Shown here: one piece after another, positions 13,901-24,736 of the stretch | How positions within the stretch are numbered: the stretch's first letter is position 1 | Layout: the number at the start of each line of letters is the position of its first letter | Source of the DNA: Williamsia maris | GTDB lineage: Bacteria; Actinomycetota; Actinomycetes; Mycobacteriales; Mycobacteriaceae | Length of the DNA: 64,000 nt | Reading direction: 5' to 3' | Assembly (NCBI RefSeq): GCF_024171815.1 | Contig: NZ_JAMTCJ010000002.1 | Location: forward strand, 930,001-994,000 | The notes under the pieces: model-generated | The model's database searches: none | Seen by the model: the letters and a program-made list of their open reading frames with translations, nothing else | Told to the model about the DNA's origin: nothing | Translations under genes and position numbers: made by a program

Positions 13901-16900
13901 TCCCCGATGTCCCGGACGTGCCAGGGGCAGACCCTGACGCCCTGCGCGTCACCGGCTTCACCGGCACCGACACCCCGCACTACCCGGTGTCGCTGGTGGC
14001 GTTCCCCGGCGACGAGCTGACGCTGGAGATCAAGTACGACAGCGCCCTGGTCCCCGAGCACTACGCCACCGGTCTCACCCGCGCCGTGGCCACGGTGATC
14101 GACCAGTGGACCGCCGACCCCGAACGTCGGGTCGCCGCAACCGCTCTCGACAGCACGCAGACAGCCGCGACCTCGCAGGGAACGGGTCGCTCCGAGACCA
14201 CCCTCCTCGATCTCGTCGCCGCGTCCCACGCCCGCGATCTCGACGCTGCCGCCGTCACGTTCGACGGCGCCTCGGTGACCCGTCGCGAACTCGACGAGCG
14301 GTCGAATGCACTGGCTCGCATCCTGATCGACGCGGGGGCCGGACCCGAGACGCGCGTCGGTGTCGCACTGCCCCGCGGAATCGACCTCGTCGTCGCCGTC
14401 CTCGCCGCGGTCAAGTCCGGTGCGGCCTACGTCCCCCTTGACACCGATTCGCCATCGGAACGACTGCGGTACATCACCGGCGACGCCGGCCTGGCCGTCC
14501 TCATCACGTCGCAGACCCTCGCCGAACCGGTGCCCGTCTCCGACGTCACGACCACGATCCTGCTCGACGGCGCGAGCGATCGAGCCCGTATCGACAGCGC
14601 AGCAACCGATCCGATGACTGACGCCGACCGCGTCGCCCCGCTGCGGCCCGCGCACCCGGCGTACCTGATCTACACCTCGGGATCGACCGGTGCACCCAAG
14701 GCCGTCGAGATGCCGCACGCGTCGGTCGTCGACCTCTTCGCCGCGGCGAGGGTACGGATGTCGCTCGACGACCAGGTGTGGACCATGTTCCACTCCATCG
14801 CCTTCGACTTCTCGGTGTGGGAACTGTGGGGTGCTCTGTGCCACGGCGGACGTCTGGTGATCGTCGACGGTGAGACCTGCCGCGATCCCGAGCGTTTCGT
14901 CGACCTGCTCACCCGCGAGCGCGTCACGCTCCTCAGTCAGACCCCGTCGGCGTACTACCCCCTGGTCGATCAGCCCGGGTTCGCCGACCTGTCGGTGGAG
15001 ACCGTCGTCTTCGGCGGCGAGGCACTCGATCTCGACCGGGTGCCCGCCCGGGAGAACACCCGTCTGATCAACATGTACGGGATCACCGAGACCTGCGTGC
15101 ACGTGACCGATCACGACCTCGCAGTCGACTCCGGCGCCGGCCGGGCGAGCGTCATCGGCACGCCGCTTCCCGGCCTCGACGTGCACCTCCTCGACCACCA
15201 CCTACAGCCCGTCCCCGCCGGCCTGATCGGTGAGATCTACGTGTCCGGAACCCAACTCGCACGCGGTTACGCAGGTCGGGCGGCGCTGACGTCGACCCGA
15301 TTCGTCGCGCACGAGTCGGGCACCCGCATGTACCGCAGCGGCGACCTCGCCTACCGCGACACCGCAGGTGACCTCGTCTACCTCGGCCGCGCCGACCAGC
15401 AGGTCGCGCTGCGTGGCTACCGCATCGAGCTCGGCGAGGTCGAACACGCGTTGCGGCAGATCGACGGCATCGTCGACGCCGCGGCCGCGGTGGGCGACGA
15501 CCGCACCGGCCGCAGCATGTTGACCGCGGTCGTCGTCGGGCAGGACCCGAACGGGCCGGTCCCGCACATCGACGACCTCAGAGCAGAACTGACGCAGCAT
15601 CTCCCGGGCTACATGATCCCGGCGCGGGTGGCGTCGGTGGCGGCCCTCCCGCTCACCGTCAACGGCAAGATCGATCGGACGGCCGTGGTCGGTGCGGCGT
15701 TGGTCGAGCCGACCGCACCGGCGGAGTCCGCGGTGGCAGCCCCGACCTCGGCTGCGGCCGCACCGACCGACGCCGACGGACTCGCCGCGGTGGTCGCCGA
15801 CCTGCTGGGACTCGACCACGTCGGTCCCGACGACGACTTCTTCAGCCTCGGCGGCGACAGCATCGTCGCCATCTCGCTCGTCAACCGGGCGAAGGCGTTG
15901 GGCGTCACGCTCTCGCCGCGCGACGTCTTCACCCACCGCACGGCACGCGCCCTCGTCGAGGCCGGGGGAGTGGAGCCCGCGACGGTGAGCGTGAGCGTGG
16001 ATCCCGACCGCCACGATCCCGACCGTGACGGCGATGTCCTGCTGACCCCGATCGTGCACCGACTCAACGAACTCGGCGGGACCATCAGCCGACTCAACCA
16101 GGCCGAGGTGCTCTACACCCCGGCCGGCGCGAACGAGTCGCAGATCCGCGCCCTGCTCGACGCACTGGTCCGGCGACATGACGCGCTGCGCCTGCGGTTG
16201 ATCCGCATCAGCCCGCTGTTGTGGTCGACCGAGGTCGACGCACCCACCGCGTCGGCGGCGCCGATCCTGCGCATGGTCGACGGCACCGCCTCCGGTCTCG
16301 ACTCCGCCGACGGCACCGCCCTGACCGCGGCGATCGCCGAGTACTCCGACGAGCTCACGGGTCTGCTCGACCCGGACGCCGGTCAGATGGTCGCGGCGGC
16401 CTGGATCGACGCCGGCCCGGATACGCGTGGCCGGCTGATCCTGGTGATCCATCACCTGGCCGTCGACGGCGTGTCCTGGCGGATCCTGCTCGACGATCTC
16501 GCCGCCGCATGGACCGACGTCGCCCAGGGGCGGACCCCGGAACTGCCTGCCGCGACGACGTCGCTGCGCAGCCACGCCACCGCGCTCACACAGCGTGCCG
16601 CCCATCCGGACCTGCTGGGCGAGTTCGAGTTCTGGCGGGCGCAGATCGAGCCGGGCGCCGACCTCCTGCTCGACGTCTCGGCCGGTCCCGTGCCCGTCGG
16701 GCTGACCGTCGGCCAGACCGTGCAACGCACGATCACCGTCGACACCGCACTCACCGAGCGGCTGCTGACCTCGATCCCGGTGGCCTACGAGGCCGACATC
16801 ACCGAGACGCTCGTGGCGAGCTTGGCGCTGGCCGCCGCACGCGTCCGCGGCGGCGAGGGTGAACTGCTCATCGACCTCGAACGACACGGTCGTGACCTGG

Positions 16901-19900
16901 ACCTCGACGAGATGGACCTGACCCGGACGGTGGGATGGTTCACCACCATCGCCCCGGTCCGACTCCCGGCCGTGACCGCATCCGGTGACGTGGCCGCCTC
17001 GGTGGGCGCGGTTCGCGATGCGATGCGCGGTGTCCCGGACGGCGGTGTCGGTGCCCGGGGCATCGGCTTCGGGCTGTTGCGCTACGCCAACCCGCGGACC
17101 GCGGGTCTGCTCGCCCGCGGTGCGGCACCGCAGGTGCTGTTCAACTATCTGGGTCGGAGTTCCGAGGGGCGCGAACGTGATTGGCTGCCGGCCGCCGAGT
17201 CCTCGGCGCTACGGACTGCGCCGGACCCCGATCTCGGCACCCCGTACCTCCTCGAGATCAACGCCGTCTGTATCGACGGGCCGGACGGACCCGAACTGCG
17301 GATCCACCTCACCCATCCACGGGACGGGATCGCGGGCTTCGACGTCGACCGACTGGGCGACGACTGGCTCGCCGCCCTGGCCGATCTGGACTCCGCGGCC
17401 GCGTCGGCGTCGACCTTCACTCTGCGTTCACTTCCCGAGGACGATCGCACCGCGCTGACCGATCGCCACGGAACCGCCCTGAGCGACGTCTGGCCGCTGT
17501 CGCCGCTGCAGGAGGGCCTGTACTTCCAGGCCACCAGCTCCGACGTCGACGTCTACGTCGCCTGCAATGCCTTCGACCTGGACAACCGCCTCGACGCGGA
17601 CGCGCTGCGCGACGCGATGGGCGAGGTGATGGCGACCCATCGCGCCATGCGATCGGGGTTCGTCACCACGGCGAGCGGGCGACTCGTGACGGTGATCGTC
17701 GACGACCTCGAGGTGCCGCTCACCGAGATCGACCTGACCGACGTCGCCGCGCGCGACCTCGCCGAGCGCCTGGACGAGATAGCCGACGCCGATCGGGCGA
17801 TCCCGTTCGACCTGTCCGCGCCGCCGCTGCTACGGCTCACCCTGGTGCATCTGCCCGAGGGACGAGACCGGTTGATGTTCACCTACCACCTGCTGCTGTG
17901 GGACGGCTGGTCCCGCGAATTGGTGCTCACCGACTTCTTCGCGGCCTACGACCGGCGCGTCGGACGGACCCCATCGGTGATCGACGCACGACCGGAGGAT
18001 GTGCGTGCTGATTTCACCGACTACCTGCGCTGGGTGGACGAGCAGGACACCGACGCCTCGGCGCAGGCGTGGAGGGACCACTTCGCCGGACTCGAGGAGA
18101 CCTCGATCCTGTACCCGGCCGCGGTCGGCACCGACCCGGTGCTGGCCCGGCGGGTCGACGTGGAGTTCTCCGAGGCCGAGACCGAACAGCTCGGAACTGC
18201 GGCCCGCCGGGCAGGGGTGACGACCCACGCACTCATCAGCACCGCATTGGCACTGCTGCTCTCGCGCCGTCTCGGGCGCGCCGACGTCGTGTTCGGGACC
18301 ACCGTCGCCGGTCGTCCCACCGATCTCGACGGCATCGACTGGGTCGTGGGCGTCTTCCTCAACACCGTCCCGGTGCGGGTGACGATGGCGCCGTCCGATC
18401 GGGCCGCCGACGTCATGCGGCGCGTTCAGGACGACCGCATCGCGATGATGGACCACGAGTACCTGGGGCTGGGGGATGTCCAGCGGCAGGCCGCCCAGGG
18501 TCAGGGACGCAGCGATGGCGGCGCCCTGTTCGACAGTCTCTACGTGCTGCAGAACTTCCTCGGCGACGACACGTTCACCGAACTCGAACGGGCGCAGGGG
18601 ATCACCGCGGTCGACGCCGTCGACGCCACCCACTATCCACTCACCTGGGTGGCCATGCCCGGCCGCCGACTCTGGCTGAAACTCGAGTATCGGCCCGACG
18701 TCGTCGACGCCGACGAGGCACACGGTCTGCTCGACGAACTGCGCACGATCCTGCTCGCCGCGTCGCACGACGTCGACCGCGGTGTCGCCGCCCTCACCGG
18801 ACCGATCGACGGGGCAGGCGTCGAGATCGCCGGTCGTACAGTCGACATCGACGATGTGACCATCGCCGAGATGCTCGCCGAACAGGCCCGTCGGACCCCC
18901 GATGCGCCGGCACTCACCCAGGGTGGCGAGCACGTCGACTACCGCCGACTCGTCGAACGGGTCAACCGCACCGCCCGGCTGTTGCTCGACCACGGCGCGG
19001 GTCCGGAACAGATCATCGGCCTCGCGTTGCCGCGGTCGGTGGACATGGTGGTCGGGCTGTTCGCGGTGCTGTCGGTGGGCGCGGCCTATCTGCCGCTCGA
19101 CCTGTCGGCGCCCGACGAGCGCATCGCCGATCTCGTCGACGACGCCGCACCGCTGCTGGTCCTCGTCACCGAGGACACCCGGTCCCGGATCGACGGTGCC
19201 GCAAACGTTGTCATCTCCGACGCCGCCCGACACGCCGGTGACCCGCTCGATGCCGCGGAGCTCGGCGCGTTCGCCTCAGCCTCCTCCGGTCACAGCGGGG
19301 ACCTGCGTCTCGACCACCCGGCCTACGTCATCTACACCTCCGGGTCGACCGGGAAGCCCAAGGGCGTGGTCACCGGGTACCGCGGTCTGACCAACATGCA
19401 GATCAACCACCGGACCGAGATCTTCGCACCGGTGATCGCCGCGGCCGGTGGCGCCACACTCACCATCGCCCACACGGTCTCGTTCGCGTTCGACATGAGT
19501 TGGGAAGAACTCCTCTGGCTCGTCGAGGGCCACCACGTGCACATCTGCGACGAGGACCTGCGTCGCGACTCGGCCGCACTGGTCGCCTACTGCCGTGACC
19601 ACAGCGTCGACGTCATCAACGTGACCCCCACCTACGCCACGCAACTCCTCGAGCAGGGACTGCTCGCGCAGTCGTCTGACGGCGGTGCGGGCTGCCCGAA
19701 ACTCGTACTCCTCGGTGGCGAGGCGGTGTCGGATCAGCTGTGGACGGCGCTGCGCGACACCCCGGATCTGTTGGGCTACAACCTCTACGGACCCACCGAG
19801 TACACCATCAACACCCTCGGCGTCGGGACCGACGACTCGGATCGGTCGGCAGTGGGCACGCCGATCACCAACACCACCTGCTCCATCCTGGACGGATGGA

Positions 19901-22900
19901 TGCGGCCGGTCCCGGACGGCGTCAGCGGCGAGTTGTACATCCGCGGAGCCGGTCTCGCCCGCTGCTACCTGAACCGACCGGGACTGACCGCGGCCGCGTT
20001 CGTCGCCGACATCGCGGGCACCGGCGAGCGGATGTACCGCACCGGCGACCTCGTCCGCCGACGCCCGGACGGTCTCATCGACTACCTGGGTCGCACGGAT
20101 GACCAGGTGAAGATCCGCGGCCATCGCGTCGAACCCGGCGAGGTGACCGCGGTGATGCTGACGCTGCCCGGCGTGACCGGTGGATCGGTGATCGCCGCAG
20201 CCGACGACTCGGGGACGAAGCGATTGGTCGCCTACGTGATCCTCGACGATGGACGCCGGGACGGTGCGCACCAGGAAGAGGACTTCCTCGGCTCCGTGCG
20301 TACCGGGCTGGCGTCGAGCCTCCCCGGGTACCTCGTGCCGACCGCGTACGCGATCGTCGACGCGCTGCCGTTGACCATCAACGGCAAGCTCGACGTCGCG
20401 GCACTCCCGGAGCCGAAGGTAATCTCCACCCGCTCGCGCCCGGCCGCCGACGACACCGAGCGCGCGCTGTGCGAGCTGTTCGCGGTGGCGGTCGACGTCC
20501 CGGACGTGGGCGTGCAGGACGACTTCTTCGCCCTCGGCGGTCATTCGCTGCTGGCCACCCGTCTGCTCGGCATGATCAACGACCGCTTCGGTTCGTCGCT
20601 GCGGGTGCGCGACCTGTTCGACGCCCCGTCGCCCGAGGCGGTGGCCCGCCGGATCGCCGCGGCCGACTCGGAGGGTGCGGGTGCCGGGCAGCCGCTCGTG
20701 CCGCGCTCGGGCGTCGGACCGGCACCGCTCGCGCCACCGCAGCAACAGCTGTTCGTGATGTCGCGGATCGACCCGACGTCGACCTCGTACCTCTACCCCC
20801 TCGCGGTCCGGGTGCACGGGCACCTCGACGCCGACGCCCTGCGCGCCGCGCTGCTCGCGGTCATCGCTCGGCACGAACCGCTGCGCACCCGATTCGTCGA
20901 ACGTGACGGACACGTCGTCGCCGAGGTGCTCGACGCGTCCGCCGTCGACGCGGAGCTCGTGTCCCGGATCGAGCGGGTCGACGAGTCGGCGCTCGACACC
21001 GTCGTCGCGTCGGAGCTCAGCCGCCCCATCGACCCCGCGGCCGACCTGCCGATCCGATCGACACTGATCGAGGTCGGGAACGACTCGGTGCTGCTGCTGT
21101 GCCTGCACCACCTGGCGGCCGACGAGTGGTCCGACGCGGTCCTGCTCGGCGATCTCGACCGCGCCTACCGCGCGGCGGCCGCCGGCTCGGACCCGGCTGC
21201 GGCCCTGGACGCGGTCGAGGTCACCTACGGCGACTACGCGCAGTGGGCCCGCGACCGGCTGGGTGACCCGGCCGAGGACTCGAGTGCGTACTCCACGCAG
21301 ATCGGATACTGGCGAACACAACTCGCCGATCTCCCGCCGGAGGTCACCGTCAGCCCCGACCTCGTGTCCACCCGACCCGGCCGAGCCGACGAGGTGTCCG
21401 CACACGTCGACACCGCCGTCGCCGAGCGACTCCGGTCGGTGGCCGGGGACGCGGGAGCGACCGTGTTCATGGCGGTGCACGCCGCGCTCGCGGTCACGCT
21501 GCGCAGGTTCGGTGTCGGCGACGACGTCGTCATCGGCAGCCCGCAGTCCGGACGCACCGAGGCCGCCCTCGCCGACCTCGTCGGGTTCTTCGCCAACACC
21601 GTCGTCCTCCGGACGGACCTGACCGGCCGGCCCACGTTCGACGAGCTGTTGACCCGTGTGCGCACAGTCGATCTCGCCGCCCTCGACCATGCCGACGTGC
21701 CGTTCGCGGACGTGGTCGGTGCGCTCAACCCGGTCCGGTCCCCGGGCCGCAACCCGTTGTTCGCGGTGATGCTCGGGTACTTCCGCAGGCAGTCCGGCGG
21801 AGACGCGGCTGCGATGTTCGGTCTAGGCACGGCCGACGTCGACGTCACCCCCGCCGAGGCCAAGGTCGACCTCAACCTGACCTGCATCGACCACGGTCCC
21901 GGCGCCCCGATCGAGCTGGTGCTCGAGTACGACTCGTCGCGCTACCTCGAGGCGACTATGCGCGATCTGACCGACTGCCTGGCACGGGTGATCGACACCG
22001 CCGCAACCACTCCGCACACCGGTGTCGCCGACCTCGGCGTGGTGGCGACCACGGGTGCGCCGGACGAATCCGTCTCGACGCCCACCCGTTGGTACGCCGA
22101 ACTCGACGATTACGCAGCCCGCAGCCCGCGCACACCGGCGGTCGTCGCCGGGGGAGAGGACGTGTCCTACCGGGCGCTCACCGAGCGCAGCCAGGTCATC
22201 GCGGCCCGACTGGCGCACGCAGGAGTCGGGGCCGAGTCGGTCGTCGCGCTCGCCATCGACCGCACCGCGGACCTCGTGGCCGCGATGGCCGCCGTGCACC
22301 GACTGCACGCGGCATACCTGCCGCTCGACCTGACGTTGCCCACCGATCGGCTGGCCTACATCGTCGACGACGCCGCACCGGTGCTCGTACTGACCGACGG
22401 GCACGCCGACCTGAGTTGGTCATCGGTCCCGGTGCGAGCGGTCGACGACACCGGGTGGGCATCCGACGGTGACGACTCGTCCGCGGTGCCCGGCTCACCA
22501 CCGACGCCCGACCTGGCCGCGTATCTGATCTACACCTCGGGGTCGACGGGAAAGCCGAAGGGCGTCACCATCACCCACCGGGCACTGGACACCTTCCGGT
22601 CCGGGCTGGACCGGGCCCTCCCGATCGATGCGGACGACGTCGTCCTCGCCGTCACCACGGTGTCGTTCGACATCGCGGTGCTCGAGCTGATTGTCCCGCT
22701 GACCACCGGTGCCACCGTCGTGCTGGCGGGAGCGTCGGAGGCCGCCGATCCGCGTCGCCTCGGCGAGTTGATCGCGGCGAACGTCGTGACCGTTGCACAG
22801 GCCACCCCGTCGCTGTGGGCGATGGTGACCCGACACCGCGACGTCGACGGCCGATCGATCGACCTCTCCGGGATCCGCGTCGCCGTCGGCGGTGAGGCGT

Positions 22901-24645
22901 TGCCGTCGGACCTGGCAGGCGAATTGGTGCAGCGGGCCGCGCAGGTGACCAACATGTACGGGCCCACCGAGGTCACGGTCTGGGCCACCTCGGCGCAGAT
23001 CGACGCGGACTCGGCCGCCCGACCGCCGATCGGCTCGCCGTGGGACACCGTGGACGGGTACGTGCTCGACGCCGACCTGCACCCCGTGCCCGCGGGCGTC
23101 GTCGGCGAGCTCTACCTCGGCGGGGCGCAGGTCGCCCGCGGCTACCACGACCGCTTCGGTCTGACCTCGGAACGCTTTGTGGCCGATCCCTTCTCCGCCG
23201 ACGGCACCCGGATGTACCGCACCGGTGACGTGGTCCGCGTGCGACGTGACGGCACCCTCGAGTACCGGGGCCGATCGGATCACCAGGTCAAGATCCGCGG
23301 TCACCGGATCGAGCCCGACGAGGTCGCCGCGGCGTTGCGGCGGATCGACGGCGTGACCGACGCCGTCGTCGTCGCCGATGACCACGCCACGGTCGGATTG
23401 CGCCTCATCGGTCATGTCGTCGGCACCGACCTCGACGGGAGCGCGCTGCGCACCCGGTTGGGGTCGTCGCTCCCCGGGCACATGGTGCCCGCGCGCATCG
23501 AGATCCTCGACGCGTTGCCGCTGACGCCCAACGGCAAGGTCGACCGGAATGCGTTGCCGGCGCCGACCGACGCCGGATCTGACGGCGCGGCATCCGACGG
23601 TGCCGCGGCAGCCGACCTGACGGCCACCGAACGGGCGGTCGCCGACCTGTTCGGCGACATCCTCGACGTCCAGGCCACTGACGCGCACGCCGACTTCTTC
23701 GCACTCGGCGGGCATTCGCTGCTGCTGGTGCGGCTCGCCGAATCGCTGGCCGAGCGGTTCGATCTGCGCATCGAGGTCCGAGAACTGTTCGGCCTCAGCA
23801 CCGTCGGGGCGCTGGCCGCCCGGATCGACGATCCCGCGACCCGGTCCACCGGTGACGCCCTCGACCCGGTCGTCCGGTGGGGAGCCGACACAGGGTTCGC
23901 CACCACAGGGCCCACCGAGGCGACACCGGTGATCTGCCTGCCCCCGGCGAGCGGGATGTGTTGGGAATTCGCGGGACTGGCGCGGGCCCTCGGACCCCGC
24001 GTCCCGGTCATCGGACTGCAGTCGCGGTCGCTGACCGATCCGTCGGTGCTCGGTCGCCCGTTCGACGACGTGGTGATCGATTACTGCGACCGCATCGACG
24101 AGCTCGGTGTCGGCCCACGAATCGCCCTGGTGGGCTGGTCGTTCGGCGGCATCGTCGCCGTCGCGATCGTCGGTGAGCTCCGCCGCCGCGGCTACACCGT
24201 CGAGCCACTCATCGTGCTCGACGCGTACCGACCCGACGGCGCGCCTCCGGCCGATCGTCACCTCGTGACGCTGCTGCAGGAACTCGGGATCGACGTGCCC
24301 GCGGACGAGTCGGTCACGATGGACACCGCGGTTCGGCTGGTGGCCGACGACGACGACTTCCTCGCCGCACTCGGCGACGATGCCGTTCGGTCGGTGATCG
24401 ACACCTATCTCGACAGCGACCGGATCATCGCCGAAGCGGCACAGGCCGACTCGGGATCCACTCTCGACGCCGAGCCCGTGATGTTCCTGCAGTCGACGGT
24501 GCTCGAGGCCGGATTCGACGGCAACTCCGCCGCCGGGTGGCGGACGGCGCTGCCCGTGCTCGAGGTCGTCGACGTCGACGTCCCGCACTCGCAGATGCTC
24601 ACCGGACCCGCCGTCGAGATCATCGTCGGCCTGCTCAGACGCTGA
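1564..24645 (+). CDS. Six-module NRPS, predicted exochelin-like hydroxamate siderophore synthetase
   Basis: One uninterrupted frame encodes 7693 aa with the order A-T-E / C-A-T / C-A-T-E / C-A-T-E / C-A-T / C-A-T-TE. Aligning the A domains by eye to GrsA gives these pocket codes: module 1 DINYWGGIG (formyl/hydroxy-ornithine), module 2 IDTLISSGD (beta-alanine type, Asp235 absent), modules 3 and 5 DMENLGLIN (hydroxy-ornithine), module 4 DFWSVGMVH (threonine), module 6 DILQAGMVW (glycine-like). All six A domains keep the A10 NGK lysine. Predicted product: D-fhOrn, beta-Ala, D-hOrn, D-allo-Thr, L-hOrn, then possibly Gly. The first five residues equal exochelin MS. In mycobacteria the corresponding synthetase is split in two proteins (FxbB and FxbC, from memory). 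I chose GTG 1564 over ATG 1516 because the iron box and its -10 place transcription start at 1564, and 1516 lies inside the ABC gene. Confidence 0.93.
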   Translation: MTDISVSELLEAWNDRSAPPSVSTVPAMIAPQFAAGGDAIALVHRGRRWSYDELGARVAQLAHKLRAEDPDPEDIIAIGVPRGAEMVVGVLAVMAAGCAFVPVDPSWPAARRAQVLTDSRATRVLVEPGRGGADSGEGWSIPTVEVSLADWAFGDEPAELPDIEIETSRLAYVIFTSGSTGTPKGAMIRHEAICERLRWQRDEILHFGPDDASLFKAPLAFDIAINEILLPLVTGGRVVVAEPDGEKDPEYLLDLIESEGVTYVYLVSSMLDALLQLDALSVAERGRDASSLAGLRHVWCGGEVLTPDLFRRFRDQLTTTLYHGYGPAEATIGVSHVIYRDVAERIATSIGSPNPHTQLYVLDESLAPVPPGVGGELYAAGFLLGRGYVNAPALTGSRFVANPFDTDGSRMYRTGDLARWTPEGSLEFLGRSDNQVKIRGRRIELEEIEAALADHPSVHAAVVTVREKPSATLVAYVTTVAGGAASGTGTDELLAWAAQTLPEYMVPSVITVLVSMPVTANGKVDRVALVRRTAENAPTPAVPGESAPPVTPREVALSAVFADVLDLDPGWGDIDADFFALGGDSIVAIRVVSRLRAHGYTLRPRDMFAHRTVRALAPVLGDAASLTPRTDVEATGAIGATPITAWLDEVGNAVDGFYQGVTLVTPDDLTESALAAVLDAVVARHELLRAHTDGPAKDLVVDSGDAHASLTVVDSSVEGDLAVVIDAAVGRLDPTVGRMVSFVWLRDLRRLLVIAHHVVVDGISLRILAEDIADAHRRLVTDGSPVVDDVPVSFRGWAHALRETTGDGAFDPDIDFWTQVASTADALLGDRPLDPTVDTVATESRLRVQLPTDVTERLLTVVPDSIHGRVDDPMIAALAIAIERWRDERGIAGAGSNHADAVVLELEGHGREGELVGDADVSRTVGWFTTLYPAKLTIGPVTDTDLRSARLGELVRSVKDQLRAVPSHGLGYGALRHLAGRDDLAVAPQVLFNYLGRFAVTDTDTSQPWSMVAPEMGSAETTVLEGRGPDMPLPRLVEVNAETADTAAGPELSAVFSWPRGAVGAEDISRLADLWVETLTAITVNDHIAGHSVSDFPLVELTADDVRQIDSSTPGLTAILPLTSVQQGIWFHSTFSDAHDPYVVQQIVEIDGDIDRARFEAATAEIIRRHQGLGAGFTTVADGSPVAVHGRTAAPEVRWIDSSAHSDSVEDDSADVVESAARADRDRRFDLSAPPLMRFTMVRDTAGAGYTMIQTVHHIIADGWSVPIVLDDLRTAYRGARFRAPAARFDTYLRWLSDRDAPADRAAWSDYLRGVHGPTRIAAVDGPINHGSAAAEGDDRYGRRRRTVDVGARTRVGEFARTQSVTTSTVVTSLWGILLSRLTGRTDVVFGTAVSGRGGDLPGIDDIVGLLINTVPTRVRHGGGSAVADTVRAVAAADLGVIDHHHIPLSEINELTGSGDPFDTLVVIENLDRPAADDDGLRFGDVRVIEAPHYPVTVMIALHDDIAITVTNDRSVISDEFADTLIDEYTALLTDLDGSPARTTASPRPPALETRTVDRLLADAAEHHAAATALTIGTASVTYADLAASAASIAARLIDVGAGRGDVVALLAERSVDTVAGLWAIIATGAAYLPIDPTYPTARIGHMLDAAAPVCVLADATGRSIVEAMGGSTPVVEIDSDATDVGGTLPRVALTGADAVSVIFTSGSTGTPRGVVGTHGALANRLAWAGREWTAQVRLAKSSLSFIDGTTELLGALIAGATVVLADDRESRDGSSLARLIDAGSVEQVLAVPSLARVLAEEFADEVSGVRRWILSGEALGADTVAALRTATPTATIVNSYGSSEVAGDVVADHAVDAGAPISLGHAVAGTDVVVLSRDLTPQPSGVIGEIHVGGVQLARGYLDNPTATATRFVADPRSGAADGSRLYRTGDLGWIDASGAVFYVGRTDDQVAINGFRIEPREVETAIVALDGVADAAVVPHESAGITELLAAVVASDPDLTPQAVNTRLADELPRHLVPSSVVFVDSIPLLPNGKRDRASLLAALAESRIDGARDTDSALVAPTTDTERDVVGVMTEVLGTDTLSADADFFRQGGDSIAAIRLTGRLTRLGHHITGEDVFRGRTAIGIAARVGRAHTVPREPVERFGTVRLSRSVIDAVIAESPSRVDDIWAMTPLQQGVYFQCADLDGDDANAATYIAQNTFTLDHRIDVDAMRVAFVALLDRNPQLRAGFRSVVTDTDTGAESDTSLVAVIAGDPPTDITVHDLARDNLGGDTEPAARLAAIIDADRTAPFDLVAPPLIRLSIVELPDGTDRMLLTYHFLLFDGWSRELVLRDLFALYDAARAGADGSDEPTPSAPFTDYLRWLAEIDPATSRATWAQVLTDLTEPTLVAGTARDSVDSAPLQIFSEIPAELTAAVRTTADRLGVTDNAVLTTALAVVTGHHAGTSDVVLGTTVAGRPGELVGIEETIGLFLNTVPARIDLTPARSIADVIRGVADQRVATMPHDHVGLGEVQRIAGHAPLFDSLFVLQNFLDDDTFADLERAQGITGVDYTDTTHFPLTWVLTPGASMGVKLEYRPSSIDTDLAQSMLTRLTTVLSQIVTDTDRAIGALTLVTPAEQSALEADRHAGDHDFEPLTVAELLADQSARRGDTVALVFGPAGDEQQRVTYSELDARINRMARLLLAHGAGPERIVALDLPRSVDMVVALFAVLRSGAAYLPLEREYPTERLAAIVDDARPTILLTDLGGTELTTAAAERGCDVVALADPDVIAGMAAAPAGALTADELGAFAFGADRLRHPAYLIYTSGSTGKPKGVVTPYVGLTNMYHNHATAIFDPTVARADRGTDVPLAVAHTVSFSFDMSWEELFWLVAGHEVHICDEELRRDAVGLVEYCRAHTVDVINVTPTYAHHLIDAGLLDTDQHNPALVLLGGEAVTDTVWSRLLDAPGVDGYNLYGPTEYTINTLGAGTADSVTPTVGQAIWNTRSHILDTALRPVPDGVVGELFIAGVGLARGYHRRPDLTAAAMVADPFTAGGRMYRTGDLVRRRPDGNLDYLGRSDDQIKIRGYRVELGEIESVLSTIEAVARCAVIARSDAAVPGMKTLVAYVIPVDAERDPAELIADVRDRLAQVLPAYMVPTRYGVVDDLPLTVNGKLDVASLPEPVAATRADARDPRSASEQIVAELCQTILGIDRVGIDDDFFALGGDSISSISLSSRAAAKGLRISSRDVFRRRTVLAIAAAATTVSGAGDTEDVGVGTIPATPMLAETRTDGTSLDAFYQSMVLRTPVGMTHDQLTAVLDALVTRHDLLRAEVVGSDAWELVVPTDVTVRDRYRLDLSDTDFGSGRLDGAIAERAAALDARGGVMLTAAWHPGTDPGTSGQLLLVIHHLVVDGVSWRIVVEHLAQAWAQVRAGKDPRIEPVGTSFRRWAELLTTTMAGGAQRAEIDHWTATLEPVPPIGDRVLDPAVDTAATTRTITVDLPADVTAVIAGPLPSAIFGGVDDVLLAGLSLASRAWRADRHPGVDPTARLLVNLEGHGRRPEVLGAVGDHVGLAETLGWFTAIHPVAVDAGDVEWDDVLAGAPVLDSALKAVKEQVRSTPSQGIGYGILRYVDEVGELVDLPTPEILFNYLGRFDTADGTTDVPDWASVPGIGELREGVDPTNPAAALEINARIDANGRGVNGAARFVAEITWPTGILDDAAVTDLADRWMAALTGLSRAQVGGHTPSDFGQVELTADDIAALAPADRPADDILPLLPLQSGMYFHSLLLAGDRAAGADVTDPYVVQQVAAITGRVDVDRFAAAIDAVVARHAALRARFATTSSGALVQVVESHSSIESHSPVHVEQVDLRSDADPAASADTWAVQALARPFDLDAAPPIRFALLSVSDTEHRLVQTMHHALADGWSYPLMFADLLSAYRSGAASLPPVAVDLADHVAAVHRGDIDDARAVWTEALSGVDGPTSIAEHLPPSAMTTVAATGHRDVSTTLSEDATGALIAAARTRGVTVGAVVHAAWALVLGRMTGTDSVVFGSTVSGRAGTDPDVTGVVGLLINTNPLAVSWQGHDSLADVVAGVAAFQLDVMDAQQVGLTEIARFTGHPTLFDTMVVVENFPDVPDVPGADPDALRVTGFTGTDTPHYPVSLVAFPGDELTLEIKYDSALVPEHYATGLTRAVATVIDQWTADPERRVAATALDSTQTAATSQGTGRSETTLLDLVAASHARDLDAAAVTFDGASVTRRELDERSNALARILIDAGAGPETRVGVALPRGIDLVVAVLAAVKSGAAYVPLDTDSPSERLRYITGDAGLAVLITSQTLAEPVPVSDVTTTILLDGASDRARIDSAATDPMTDADRVAPLRPAHPAYLIYTSGSTGAPKAVEMPHASVVDLFAAARVRMSLDDQVWTMFHSIAFDFSVWELWGALCHGGRLVIVDGETCRDPERFVDLLTRERVTLLSQTPSAYYPLVDQPGFADLSVETVVFGGEALDLDRVPARENTRLINMYGITETCVHVTDHDLAVDSGAGRASVIGTPLPGLDVHLLDHHLQPVPAGLIGEIYVSGTQLARGYAGRAALTSTRFVAHESGTRMYRSGDLAYRDTAGDLVYLGRADQQVALRGYRIELGEVEHALRQIDGIVDAAAAVGDDRTGRSMLTAVVVGQDPNGPVPHIDDLRAELTQHLPGYMIPARVASVAALPLTVNGKIDRTAVVGAALVEPTAPAESAVAAPTSAAAAPTDADGLAAVVADLLGLDHVGPDDDFFSLGGDSIVAISLVNRAKALGVTLSPRDVFTHRTARALVEAGGVEPATVSVSVDPDRHDPDRDGDVLLTPIVHRLNELGGTISRLNQAEVLYTPAGANESQIRALLDALVRRHDALRLRLIRISPLLWSTEVDAPTASAAPILRMVDGTASGLDSADGTALTAAIAEYSDELTGLLDPDAGQMVAAAWIDAGPDTRGRLILVIHHLAVDGVSWRILLDDLAAAWTDVAQGRTPELPAATTSLRSHATALTQRAAHPDLLGEFEFWRAQIEPGADLLLDVSAGPVPVGLTVGQTVQRTITVDTALTERLLTSIPVAYEADITETLVASLALAAARVRGGEGELLIDLERHGRDLDLDEMDLTRTVGWFTTIAPVRLPAVTASGDVAASVGAVRDAMRGVPDGGVGARGIGFGLLRYANPRTAGLLARGAAPQVLFNYLGRSSEGRERDWLPAAESSALRTAPDPDLGTPYLLEINAVCIDGPDGPELRIHLTHPRDGIAGFDVDRLGDDWLAALADLDSAAASASTFTLRSLPEDDRTALTDRHGTALSDVWPLSPLQEGLYFQATSSDVDVYVACNAFDLDNRLDADALRDAMGEVMATHRAMRSGFVTTASGRLVTVIVDDLEVPLTEIDLTDVAARDLAERLDEIADADRAIPFDLSAPPLLRLTLVHLPEGRDRLMFTYHLLLWDGWSRELVLTDFFAAYDRRVGRTPSVIDARPEDVRADFTDYLRWVDEQDTDASAQAWRDHFAGLEETSILYPAAVGTDPVLARRVDVEFSEAETEQLGTAARRAGVTTHALISTALALLLSRRLGRADVVFGTTVAGRPTDLDGIDWVVGVFLNTVPVRVTMAPSDRAADVMRRVQDDRIAMMDHEYLGLGDVQRQAAQGQGRSDGGALFDSLYVLQNFLGDDTFTELERAQGITAVDAVDATHYPLTWVAMPGRRLWLKLEYRPDVVDADEAHGLLDELRTILLAASHDVDRGVAALTGPIDGAGVEIAGRTVDIDDVTIAEMLAEQARRTPDAPALTQGGEHVDYRRLVERVNRTARLLLDHGAGPEQIIGLALPRSVDMVVGLFAVLSVGAAYLPLDLSAPDERIADLVDDAAPLLVLVTEDTRSRIDGAANVVISDAARHAGDPLDAAELGAFASASSGHSGDLRLDHPAYVIYTSGSTGKPKGVVTGYRGLTNMQINHRTEIFAPVIAAAGGATLTIAHTVSFAFDMSWEELLWLVEGHHVHICDEDLRRDSAALVAYCRDHSVDVINVTPTYATQLLEQGLLAQSSDGGAGCPKLVLLGGEAVSDQLWTALRDTPDLLGYNLYGPTEYTINTLGVGTDDSDRSAVGTPITNTTCSILDGWMRPVPDGVSGELYIRGAGLARCYLNRPGLTAAAFVADIAGTGERMYRTGDLVRRRPDGLIDYLGRTDDQVKIRGHRVEPGEVTAVMLTLPGVTGGSVIAAADDSGTKRLVAYVILDDGRRDGAHQEEDFLGSVRTGLASSLPGYLVPTAYAIVDALPLTINGKLDVAALPEPKVISTRSRPAADDTERALCELFAVAVDVPDVGVQDDFFALGGHSLLATRLLGMINDRFGSSLRVRDLFDAPSPEAVARRIAAADSEGAGAGQPLVPRSGVGPAPLAPPQQQLFVMSRIDPTSTSYLYPLAVRVHGHLDADALRAALLAVIARHEPLRTRFVERDGHVVAEVLDASAVDAELVSRIERVDESALDTVVASELSRPIDPAADLPIRSTLIEVGNDSVLLLCLHHLAADEWSDAVLLGDLDRAYRAAAAGSDPAAALDAVEVTYGDYAQWARDRLGDPAEDSSAYSTQIGYWRTQLADLPPEVTVSPDLVSTRPGRADEVSAHVDTAVAERLRSVAGDAGATVFMAVHAALAVTLRRFGVGDDVVIGSPQSGRTEAALADLVGFFANTVVLRTDLTGRPTFDELLTRVRTVDLAALDHADVPFADVVGALNPVRSPGRNPLFAVMLGYFRRQSGGDAAAMFGLGTADVDVTPAEAKVDLNLTCIDHGPGAPIELVLEYDSSRYLEATMRDLTDCLARVIDTAATTPHTGVADLGVVATTGAPDESVSTPTRWYAELDDYAARSPRTPAVVAGGEDVSYRALTERSQVIAARLAHAGVGAESVVALAIDRTADLVAAMAAVHRLHAAYLPLDLTLPTDRLAYIVDDAAPVLVLTDGHADLSWSSVPVRAVDDTGWASDGDDSSAVPGSPPTPDLAAYLIYTSGSTGKPKGVTITHRALDTFRSGLDRALPIDADDVVLAVTTVSFDIAVLELIVPLTTGATVVLAGASEAADPRRLGELIAANVVTVAQATPSLWAMVTRHRDVDGRSIDLSGIRVAVGGEALPSDLAGELVQRAAQVTNMYGPTEVTVWATSAQIDADSAARPPIGSPWDTVDGYVLDADLHPVPAGVVGELYLGGAQVARGYHDRFGLTSERFVADPFSADGTRMYRTGDVVRVRRDGTLEYRGRSDHQVKIRGHRIEPDEVAAALRRIDGVTDAVVVADDHATVGLRLIGHVVGTDLDGSALRTRLGSSLPGHMVPARIEILDALPLTPNGKVDRNALPAPTDAGSDGAASDGAAAADLTATERAVADLFGDILDVQATDAHADFFALGGHSLLLVRLAESLAERFDLRIEVRELFGLSTVGALAARIDDPATRSTGDALDPVVRWGADTGFATTGPTEATPVICLPPASGMCWEFAGLARALGPRVPVIGLQSRSLTDPSVLGRPFDDVVIDYCDRIDELGVGPRIALVGWSFGGIVAVAIVGELRRRGYTVEPLIVLDAYRPDGAPPADRHLVTLLQELGIDVPADESVTMDTAVRLVADDDDFLAALGDDAVRSVIDTYLDSDRIIAEAAQADSGSTLDAEPVMFLQSTVLEAGFDGNSAAGWRTALPVLEVVDVDVPHSQMLTGPAVEIIVGLLRR
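4901..8040 (+). other. NRPS module 2: C-A(beta-Ala)-T
   Basis: The C domain has an intact HHIIADG at 5332. The A domain has [11 protein letters not shown] at about 6673. In place of the usual FD at pocket 235 it has FID, giving I-D-T-L-I-S-S-G-D. Loss of Asp235 is expected when the substrate amine sits on a beta carbon, and the pattern fits the published beta-alanine consensus VDxVISxxDK. The T domain has FFRQGGDS at about 7837-7860. There is no E domain, as expected for achiral beta-alanine. Confidence 0.82.
8041..12810 (+). other. NRPS module 3: C(variant)-A(hOrn)-T-E
   Basis: The C domain motif at 8524-8544 reads HFLLFDG, so the second His of HHxxxDG is Phe. The A domain ([11 protein letters not shown] at about 9982) has the pocket D-M-E-N-L-G-L-I-N, identical to the hydroxy-ornithine code of coelichelin module 3. 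The T domain has FFALGGDS (about 11170). The E domain has HHLVVDG, EGHGRR and FNYLGRF. C-A-T is closely similar to module 5. Confidence 0.85.
12811..17460 (+). other. NRPS module 4: C-A(Thr)-T-E
   Basis: The C domain has an intact HHALADG at 13261. The A domain ([10 protein letters not shown] at about 14672) has the pocket D-F-W-S-V-G-M-V-H, one change from the threonine code DFWNVGMVHK. The T domain has FFSLGGDS (about 15840). The E domain has HHLAVDG, but its second motif reads ERHGRD instead of EGHGRE; other E motifs (VGWFTT, FNYLGRS) are present. Epimerising L-Thr at C-alpha gives D-allo-Thr. Confidence 0.85.
17461..20690 (+). other. NRPS module 5: C(variant)-A(hOrn)-T
   Basis: The C domain motif at 17887-17907 reads HLLLWDG, so the second His of HHxxxDG is Leu. 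The A domain pocket is again D-M-E-N-L-G-L-I-N (hydroxy-ornithine). The T domain has FFALGGHS (about 20527), the form seen on carriers not followed by E. No E domain follows, so the residue stays L. Confidence 0.85.
20691..24645 (+). other. NRPS module 6: C-A(Gly-like)-T-TE, release module
   Basis: The C domain keeps both His residues (HHLAADE at 21106; the last Gly of the motif is Glu). The A domain pocket D-I-L-Q-A-G-M-V-W is closest to glycine codes of the DILQLGxxWK type. The T domain has FFALGGHS (about 23695). The C-terminal thioesterase has the nucleophile in GWSFGG (about 24133), Asp in VLDAY and His in VPHSQM. Exochelin MS has no glycine, so this module is either productive here, giving a longer product, or used only for release. 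Confidence 0.75.
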
Positions 24646-24666
24646 CGACACCAGCACCGGGAACAC

Positions 24667-24705
24667 GAAGAGCGCCGGCCCGAGGAATCGGAACCGGCGC
24701 TCTTC
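24667..24705. terminator. Bidirectional terminator hairpin after the NRPS
   Basis: A perfect 12-bp stem, gaagagcgccgg (24667-24678) with ccggcgctcttc (24694-24705), encloses a 15-nt loop. It lies between the convergent stops of the NRPS and the binding-protein gene. There is no long T tract, which is usual in high-GC actinomycetes. Confidence 0.8.
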
Positions 24706-24736
24706 CTGTGTGTGCGTTCTGGTGGTGGTTACCGGG

